Positions 16,601 through 23,436 of a stretch of 23,436 nucleotides of DNA are shown here, piece by piece (the stretch's first letter is position 1; each line of letters opens with the position of its first letter). The stretch covers positions 200,001-223,436 of the forward strand of contig RPFO01000389.1 of assembly GCA_009746045.1 (NCBI GenBank), in the 5' to 3' direction. Source of the stretch: Mesostigma viride. Lineage: Eukaryota > Streptophyta > Mesostigmatophyceae > Mesostigmatales > Mesostigmataceae. A program made the translations under genes and the position numbers. The notes beneath the pieces are model-generated. The model ran no database searches and was not told the origin of the DNA. It worked only from the letters and a program-made list of their open reading frames with translations.

Positions 16601-19600
16601 CTATGGCCGCCCGTGTAAGGGGTCCATGAGCCCACGGAGCAGGGGGTACTGCCTCTCCGCCTTCTCCTCCAGCTTGGTGAGGGCATCTGCAGGGTTGTCC
16701 ACACCAGGCACATGTTCAATGTGAGCTAGGTAGGACATCTCCTTGAGCAACAAGTAGTCAAGGTCCCTGCTCCTGGCCAGCTGCCTGTGCACAAATTGCA
16801 CCATGCCCATGCTATCAGTCCTCACCAGTGTGTGCAGCTGCAACCTACAGGAAGCCACTTGACATAGCTGGTAGAAGAGCTCCCTCAAGTAAAGAGCAGT
16901 ATGCAGCCCTTCACAGATTGCCCTGCACTCAGCAATATCACTGCTGGGTGTAACCCTGTTCTGCAACCGACTGTACCAGGTAACAAGTGAGGTGTGATCT
17001 TGCTCCAGGGTAACTAATGCTGCTGCCCTGCCCCTGACCTCTGTGACCTTCCTATTATCCATAGAACTGTCCACATAGAGAACCATGTCAAGGGGCTTGT
17101 ACAAATCCACAGGACCCAGTATGAGAGGGGGAGACATCATGACAGCCTGCACCACACTCTCAGCACCCACCTCAACCAGCTGGGAATCAGTAAGTCGACT
17201 CAGAACCAGCAAGTCAGGGGCACATATACTTGCAAGCCATGCCAGCATGCCCCTGATGGTAGCACACCTAGCCTGCGTGATGGGCTCCTGCAATGCATCT
17301 ACAATCTGCTGTGGGTAGTCCTTACCACCCTCCATCCTGATGAACCACGAGCCCTTGGCTTGGAACAACGTAGCCTGCATGCCACAGAAGACCATAGGCT
17401 CATTCTCCACCATGTGCTGTATCTTACCCAGCTCAAACCGCTTCTGGATCTTAGCCAAGACAGCCTCAACCCAGTCTGGTGGACCTATGAGATGCAGGTC
17501 ATCACCATGCAGTGAGGCAAAGACAGGAAGGCCATTGTGGGACCCTTGGAACAAACAGGGATCCACTGGAGACACAGAAAACCCACAAGTATTCTTCAAG
17601 AATTTCTCTAGGCTCTTTCTCCAGATAATGGGACTGGACCTGAGACCTTCCAACCCTTTCAGAATTCTCAGGTACCTGGCCTTTATCTCTGCTCTCCATA
17701 CAGCAGGTACAGTCACAAAGAAAGGAGGGATATCTCTCCAAGTCTGCCTAGCCTGATCTTGGTCACCCTTGAGAAAAGCCCTCTTGAAATCAATCAGCAC
17801 AGAGCTATAGGGCACACCCTTAACCAGAAAAGACAGAAATATACACAGCAGAATCCTCCACGTGTCATGCAGCATCCCTGGAGTATAGAGCTCCTCATCT
17901 AACAACTGGCCAGTGCCATGATACTCGGTTACAACTGGTCTGACATGTGGCACCTGGACACCATCTACCTCCTTGAGCTTGAGGACAAACATCAATCTGA
18001 GCAGCTGGTGAACTTCTGGCAGCTCATCCACAGGTTCTGCACAGTTGGAAACTATCCACTCATGCCCAGAAGCAACAAAGCCAAGAGTCCATGCCTTAGC
18101 CATCTTGGGGCTCTGCATCATCTCGACTAGCTGGCGCCAGGGAATAGGACTGTGAGCAGCTATCTGGTACCTGTTTACCCCTAACTGCCTTGGATCAAAG
18201 GTGGTTGGGATTATCAACAGGTCCTCAGCTATGGGCTCCTGACCTTGAGGACCCTCAGCTGGCTGACTCCTAACAGCCTTCACCGCCACTGCAAGACCCT
18301 GGGAATAGTGATATCTTTCAAGGGGGAGGCTGCCCCTGCCTTCTAGTGCCAACTCATCAGAGGTCAAAGTAACCCCTGGCATGCACAAGAAGTTCTGACC
18401 CAGAATGGCAGGCCCCTGATAGCCCTCTACCACACAGAACGTGGTGGGCACCCCTAAGATAGGCACACTCACTTCCCCAAGGATCTTCATGGACACCTTT
18501 CCTGAGAAATCAGACACAGCAAGGCAACTGGGATGGGACATCTGTAAGCCTACAGCATCCTCTTCCCTGATGACAGACACCTGTGAGTTGGTATCTACCT
18601 CCATTGTAGCTGCCCAGCACGACCCCCACCCCGTGAGCTTGGATACCTTGGGATCATGTTTGCTGCGCATGAGTGCTCGGATGACGTCCGCCATGAGAGG
18701 CCCCCGGGCCTTAGGTGGCTGCCCCGTCCCCTCTGGCCTTGTGACAGTTGCTTCAGCAGCCTCCTCCTGCTCGTCATCTTCCAGCAGGGACAGACCATCA
18801 TCCACCACCAGAGGATTGTTAGCTGCTGCTGCCTGGCTCTGGCCTGGCTCCTCAACCCAGCTGGGAGGGCCTGGCCCGTCTGCAGGCCAGATTGCATGTG
18901 GCCTTCTTTCCTTGACATGAGCCCAGGACAACCTGTACACGTGCCTTGGATCCTTTTCCAAAGCCACCAGGCAAGATCTGTTAGCTTCTTCCACACGAGT
19001 GACAACCCCATCCTGCCACTTCCCCCGCTTGCCTGGAATAGATGGTTCCTTCCACATCCTGACCTTCAGCCCCACCTGAGGCCTCAGCACATTCCAGTTC
19101 TTGTCCTTACGTCTCAGCTGGGCAAATAACCTATCTGCCTTCCTAAGACTGGCCTGCACCACGTTCTCAGGCAAGCTATACTGCAGGGCCAGGGGAGAGA
19201 CAGCCACACCATCAAAGTAATAGTTAACCCTGTGGTTCAGCTGCTCTTCTATCCCCTTACACCAGGCTGCCCTCTCTAAGGCAGATGCCACAAGTGGCAC
19301 TGACTCTGCTGCTAGCACCACTGTCTTCACTTCACGTATGGATCTCTCTACAGCCCCTTGCTGCCCATGACTCTCCCTGGGGACTACTACCAGCTTACAA
19401 GGCAGCTGGTCCTGATGCTTGAGCAAACAGTCAAACTGCAAGTCTGCCTGCACACTCTTGCACACCCCAAAGCCTGGGATCAGGGCCTTCATACCCAACA
19501 ACAAGTGGTGCTCCTGCATACCAGGCAGAACGTCTATCAGCCTATATCTGCTGAACCTGTCCACCCCACCAATATATACAAGCCCCTGATATGCTGGATA

Positions 19601-19640
19601 TCCATCTGGATGTCGCCACGCTCCCTAGCAGGCTCCCTAG
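16601..19640 (-). CDS. pol: copia-type pol: integrase core, protease-like domain, RT, RNase H
   Basis: This is an open frame of 987 codons (stop at 16601). Residue numbers count from 19564. Integrase: VDRFSRY at the start, an Asp in QADLQFD (41) and Glu in GAVERSIREVK (73). The first catalytic Asp lies in the upstream frame. A small C-terminal domain follows (about 160-220, VGLKVRMWKEP...GKWQDGVV). At 316-400 is a retropepsin-like domain: VDTNSQVSVI (322-331) and AILGQNFL (386-393). RT spans about 475-750: LIDFKRAFLKGD (590-601) and LHGDDLHLIG (685-694), where copia elements normally have YVDD. RNase H: YVDSS (830-834), SSDIAEC (874-880), RTDSMG (915-920), PADALTK (958-964). Together these make and insert the DNA copy. 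No ATG marks the start; upstream, a frame change at about 19575 joins it to the preceding region. Confidence 0.9.
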
Positions 19641-20172
19641 CATGGGACTGAGGTGGGTGAACAGCATTCTCCTGGCAACCACAGTTCTCAGCAGCAGCCT
19701 GGCAAGCCTCCCACAAAGGCTCCCTACCTAGCTTCCAAGCAAACATTGCTGCCTGCCCAGAATGCCCAAACATGTGATGCAACCTATGGCCAGCCTCAGC
19801 ATAGCTCAGCACTCTCTCAGTACTGACCTGGCGAGACGTCTGAACCGTGTGTGGGGACACATGATCCACTCCTGAGGTTCCAGGGCTTCCCTGCAGGCCG
19901 TCCTGACGCCCCAAGTCAGGCCCTGCACCCTGGACCGCTCCAGGCCCTTCCAGCAAGGTCCCTTGGCCCTCCAGGCCAGCACCTGCTGGAGACCCACCAC
20001 CTGCATGAGGCATAGGGAATTCAGCTGCAGCATTGTTATTGCAATCCAGTGGAAGAACAACATCTTTACACCCTTGGTGCTGCACAAGGGGCACACCCCC
20101 GTCCTTATGTACATCCAGCACACCTTCCCCAAGGGGTGATTGACTATTTACAGGGGATGATGTAGCTAGTCA
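19537..20172 (-). CDS. pol: pol 5' part: integrase zinc-binding region and first catalytic Asp
   Basis: The minus-strand frame between gag and the main pol frame begins just after a stop near 20172 and runs to 19537. Its C-terminal third has the integrase HHCC-like pattern, GHRLHHMFGHSG (about 19791-19755) and NCGC (about 19685-19674), then GDIQMDIQHIRG, which matches the segment carrying the first integrase Asp. The main pol frame takes over within about 30 nt. The first two thirds (LDVHKDGGVPLVQHQGC, then a Gly/Pro-rich stretch) is where copia elements carry their protease. I find no DSGA/DTG motif there in any frame. Confidence 0.7.
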
Positions 20173-21519
20173 CTGCTGCCCAGACTGGCCCCTGCCCCAG
20201 CAGGCTTGGCCTTCCTGTCAGGACACTCACGACGCCAGTGACCTTCCTTGCCACACACAAAGCATGCTCCACCCTTCTTCCCAGACCCAGCCCCACCCTT
20301 GCCAGGCTTCCCCTGGCCTCCCTGAGGCTGCCCACCCTGCTTGCCCTGGTTGCCTTGAGCTTGGCCCTTGCCTTGCCCTTGGCCACCCTTACCCTGCTGA
20401 CCACCAGCTTGCTGGCCCCAACCCCTCCTTGGGACCTGCACCCTTGCCACCCTGAGCCCCCTGCCTCTGGCGCCTGAAGCGCTTACGCTTGTTGGGCCTT
20501 GCCCCATCACGGGCTGGGTACCCGGGGACATCACCTTGGCCCTGCACAGCGGAGGTGGCATTGCTGCCATGGGACTGGATAGCCTTGCAGGCAGGTTCTG
20601 GCTTCCTTATGCTGAGGATTACAAGCTCCAGAGCACGCAAGGAGCCATCAGTCTGGTTAAGAAACATGCGGGCACCGTTCCTCCCATCCACACTCAAACC
20701 CATACGGTCCAGGAAATAGTCTGCCAAGGCCCTATCTGTGACCAGGAAGCCATACTTGGCCCCCTTGTCCCTGATACGGTTGAGCCTAGCCCATTCCTCT
20801 GCCACAGGGCCCACTATCTCAAAGGTGTCATACTGATGCTTGTAGTAGTTGGTGAGGTTGAGAACCTTGTCAGAGAACTCCTCCCTCAACCCATCCAGGA
20901 ACTGTGCCCAGGTTAGCTTATCCTTGACAGCAGTCCTAGCCTTCTCCCTGACACGCTCTGACGAGTCCCTGTTGCACGTGGACGAGTGAAACACTTGCAC
21001 TAGGTTGACAGTGGGGTCCACGGAGAACACAACAAGCTCCATGTCCTCTAGCCACTTGTCCAAAGCTTCCTGTGCTAGTGGTGGGTTAAGAGGCTTTTGT
21101 CCATTCATAACAGTGACAGCACTCATGTGAGGTCTCGACCCTGGCAGCGCCTTCACTGGCTCCACCACAGCGGGTGTCACAACAACAGCACCACTTGGTC
21201 CAGCAGGCACAGGGGAGAGCACATCCACATGAGGCCTCTTACCATTGCCGTCAGCAGAGGGGTCCCTCTTACGCTTCTCCACGGCAGGTTGCCCATTCGC
21301 CACCGTTATTGCATCAGATGCCCCCAGCGCCCGCGCCTTGCGCGCCTCCTCCACCGAGTCTTCGTGTCGCCTCTTGCTCCCTGGTCGCTTTCCCCCATCG
21401 CCGTCGCTGGCTGGGATCGCCTCTCCCACCAGCGCCTCCTTGCCCTTCCCAGGCTCCTGGCTCTCCAGCCGGTGCCCCTCCTCGCCCTTGTCGCCGTCGC
21501 CCGGTTTGCCACGAGGCAT
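20166..21519 (-). CDS. gag: gag with CCHC zinc knuckle, one frame change
   Basis: The likely start is the ATG at 21519 (MPRGKPGDGDKGEEG), since codons before it form a hydrophobic non-coding-like leader. The basic, disordered N-terminal 120 residues include nuclear-signal-like KRRHED and EKRKRDP. A capsid-like helical domain follows, with ALDKWLEDMELVVF, DKLTWAQFLDGLREEF and YYKHQYDTFEIVG, ending around LELVILSIRKPE. A KRKRFRRQRQ patch leads to a Gly/Gln/Lys-rich linker. Near 20425 the frame changes by one base. The second frame carries CFVCGKEGHWRREC (20264-20223), a canonical C-x2-C-x4-H-x4-C nucleocapsid knuckle, and stops at 20166. Gag forms the particle and packages element RNA. Confidence 0.88.
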
Positions 21520-21615
21520 TATATACAAGTGGGGACACAACAATAAAGGCGAAGGAAAAAGGAAGAACTGACTCAAGCACTGGCGTCGCTGGGGATGCCG
21601 TGGGCACCGTCCCAG

Positions 21616-22759
21616 CTACTGACTCAGCACCTGCTTGGTTCGCTGCCTCCAGCTCTCGCTCTCTTGAGCAGTGGCTGCGATGGGCGTCTCTGGCCGCTCC
21701 TCGTCGCTGCCAGCGGCGTCCTCCCCGTCGGCGTAGGGTCCAAACACTCTGCTAACGGGTCGCCCGTCTGCAGATTTCTCCACTGGGATCCGGGGCTCGC
21801 TCCCACTCGAGCGATCCCACTCAAGGTTCTCACCCACCGCGTTCCACCACCCCGCTTGTCGTTGCAAGCCCCACGACCACCGTAGTCGTGTTCGGGCTCT
21901 TGCGGGACGTGCAGCTCAGCACGACGTCGTGCAGCGTACCCTTCTGTGGTACCGTCGCCTTGATCTATCTGCTGAGATGAACGTTCGATGATCCCCTCTG
22001 GCTGATCAACGAATTGGTAATGGAAGTCTTCTGGCGTTACCTCCCGACCCGTGATGACCTCGACCACTGGATCGTGTGCGTCTGGTTCCGCCGCCCGCGG
22101 TGTGTCGAGTGTTGACCAAATCCCAAATGGTCGTGTGGTTATCACCCACCGGTCTGCGTTCCCCGTGACTCCTGCAAAAGAATGTTCACGAGGTGTTCGC
22201 ACGTTTGTGAAACCACCTCTGCCGACGACCAGGGGTTGTCGACTTCGCGCGCCTGCGCTTGCCTGATCACGTCCGGGACTTCAACTCCCGCGCCCAGCAC
22301 AGACGTTGCCACCTGATGGTTGAACAGTCGCGCTGCTCCCAGTCCAATGGCCACGATCTGGCCCAGTGCCTCCCGCGCCAAATCCAGCTGCGACACGGTC
22401 ACGTGCCCGCCCTGGTGAGCCACCTCCAGACCGTAAATGGTCGAGGACAGCTCGTCCCGTATTGACACAAACTTTTCGACGGCCTCTCGCGACAATTCGC
22501 CGGGAGCTGTCGAAGCCTCAATCTGCATCACAATGGGGTCGCTCGCCGCCGGCCCTGCTGCAGTTCCGCAAACTGCTACCCAACCTTTCTTCGCCAGCCC
22601 CCTTGCCAGGTACGCCGCCTGGACGAAGGTTGATGCGGTGCTCGGATGAGCGTAGGGATGAAAAGGTCGTGATCGCTCCGGGGCTCCTACCCGAAGCTGC
22701 GGCTGCGAGCTCTGGCTTTGCGAAGGCTCAATGGCCTGTTCCCTCGGCACGTTGGACAT
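21616..22759 (-). CDS. extra 5' ORF of the LTR element, unknown function
   Basis: An ATG only 26 nt inside the 5' LTR (MSNVPREQAIEPSQSQ) opens about 380 codons read in three successive frames, with changes near 22210 and 21880, ending at 21616. The first part is helical (EAVEKFVSIRDELSSTIYGLE, LDLAREALGQIVAIGLGAA). The middle contains ITGREVTPEDFHYQFVDQPEG. The last part is acidic (EDAAGSDEERPETP). No family is recognised, and it lacks zinc ligands, membrane spans and polymerase motifs. It ends 97 nt before the gag ATG. Most copia elements begin directly with gag, so this is an added gene or an unusually long matrix-like region encoded separately. Confidence 0.6.
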
Positions 22760-22784
22760 GAAGAAGTAAGGAGACAATAATACG

Positions 22785-23422
22785 AGTTAGAAAGAGCTCC
22801 CAACGTATGTGAGCTCTTGTCTTTCACAGCGCGTCTTAGCCAATGTTGCAAGGCAGCAACCTTAAATCTGTTCACCAGGCCACGACCACAATGGGCACTT
22901 CCACGACCAAGGTGGCACCCACGGTTCGTGCTTTCCGAGATAGCTGGTCATCCCCCATGACCAAGCTATATCCTTGCGTTGTTCCTCGTTCCCATCGGCG
23001 TGACGAGGCACGTGCAGGCGTGCAAGCAAATCCTCAACGTCCACTGGCATCAGTGCAGAGCCAGGACGAACTGGATTTGCCTAGACTCTGCAACCTAGGA
23101 AGTACAGGACCTGTCACAAGCCTGCAAGGCCTAGTATCCTTGCAGACCTGTGCCAGCTCCAGTATTCCACCAGTCACAGGCTGCTGCTCCTCTGTCTACG
23201 TGGACCACAGTCACGTGATAACAGGCTAAGCCTGTGCAGGCACGGCCTGCCACGTGTCCTGTCCACTACCAGAGGACTGCACCCTAGTCGGCCACGGATG
23301 GCTAGGACTTCGGGACTTGATATCTTTCTCGTCCCTTGTCTGTTTCAGGCGGTCAGCACGGCGTTGGAAAGGTCTTTCCAAACTGCATCCACTTAGCATA
23401 TTGGTTGCCCAAAATGCTAACT
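22785..23422 (-). repeat. 5' LTR (638 bp)
   Basis: This is a direct repeat of 14080-14723 with AGTTAG/CTAACT ends, 6 nt shorter through five small deletions. Reading the minus strand, the LTR ends CTTTCTAACT and is followed by CGTATTATTGTC. That does not match the usual initiator-methionine primer-binding site (TGGTATCAGAGC), so I could not identify the primer. Confidence 0.95.
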
Positions 23423-23427
23423 GCTAC
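23423..23427. repeat. target-site duplication, right copy (GCTAC)
   Basis: This copy of GCTAC matches 14075-14079 and directly abuts the right LTR. Only nine further bases of host sequence follow before the window ends. Confidence 0.9.
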
Positions 23428-23436
23428 CGATATGAA

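Larger units (their letters stand above)
14080..23422 (-). mobile_element. complete copia-type LTR retrotransposon, 9343 bp
   Basis: Two LTRs (14080-14723 and 22785-23422) in direct orientation enclose 8.06 kb, with GCTAC on both outer sides. All element genes lie on the minus strand, so the 5' LTR is the right one. Order in sense direction: 5' LTR, unidentified ORF, gag, integrase, retropepsin-like domain, RT, RNase H, 3' region with LINE fragment, polypurine tract, 3' LTR. The RT and RNase H motifs place it in Ty1/copia. Near-identity of the LTRs means a recent insertion. The ends are AGTTAG/CTAACT, not TG/CA. Confidence 0.93.

Noticed and set aside
20238-21755. Plus-strand ORFs opposite gag (for example 21174-21755, 21097-21546, 20536-20916)
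   Set aside because: They are antisense to a gag frame with a clear capsid-like region and zinc knuckle, and are rich in Ser/Pro/His as expected for shadows of GC-rich coding DNA.

Overview
The window is eukaryotic nuclear DNA. It has long non-coding stretches, plausible splice sites, simple-sequence arrays and many decayed or nested transposable elements. It shows no operons, Shine-Dalgarno sites or compact bacterial gene packing. The mix of plant-style LTR-element ends, two kinds of LINE remnant, hAT and TTAA-flanked DNA transposons and a PHD finger would suit an alga or another plant-like protist. I cannot name the organism from sequence alone.

Layout. Positions 1-2100 hold a 32-bp minisatellite, one candidate exon (833-1027 +) and a (TG)n tract. 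Positions 2126-2909 (-) are a broken hAT transposase with a BED zinc finger. Positions 3116-4826 are a TTAA-flanked, piggyBac-like DNA element, and its right end recurs inverted at 7192-7650. Between those copies lie a 228-bp (GTGTGCGC)n array and runs of G and C. Positions 7740-8525 (-) are the C-terminal end of a LINE reverse transcriptase. It abuts a second LTR-like end (about 8557-9221), which lies downstream of an unidentified 237-aa ORF (9633-10346 -) with two E2F-like sites just upstream. Positions 10693-11359 are a small element ending in two 76-bp palindromes and flanked by AGGTG. Positions 12337-12596 (-) encode a PHD finger, and 13826-13993 (-) may be the start of a host gene.

The right 40% is one LTR retrotransposon on the minus strand, 14080-23422, with nearly identical 644/638-bp LTRs and a GCTAC target duplication. 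In its own 5'->3' direction it carries: 5' LTR, an extra unidentified ORF, gag with a CCHC knuckle, an integrase zinc-binding region and integrase core, a retropepsin-like domain placed after the integrase, copia-type reverse transcriptase and RNase H, a 3' region containing a fragment of a restriction-like-endonuclease LINE, a polypurine tract and the 3' LTR. The LTR ends are AGTTAG...CTAACT rather than TG...CA.

The two LTRs differ by one substitution but five 1-2 nt length changes, and most coding regions are broken by simple frame changes. Many of these frameshifts may therefore be assembly indels rather than real decay.
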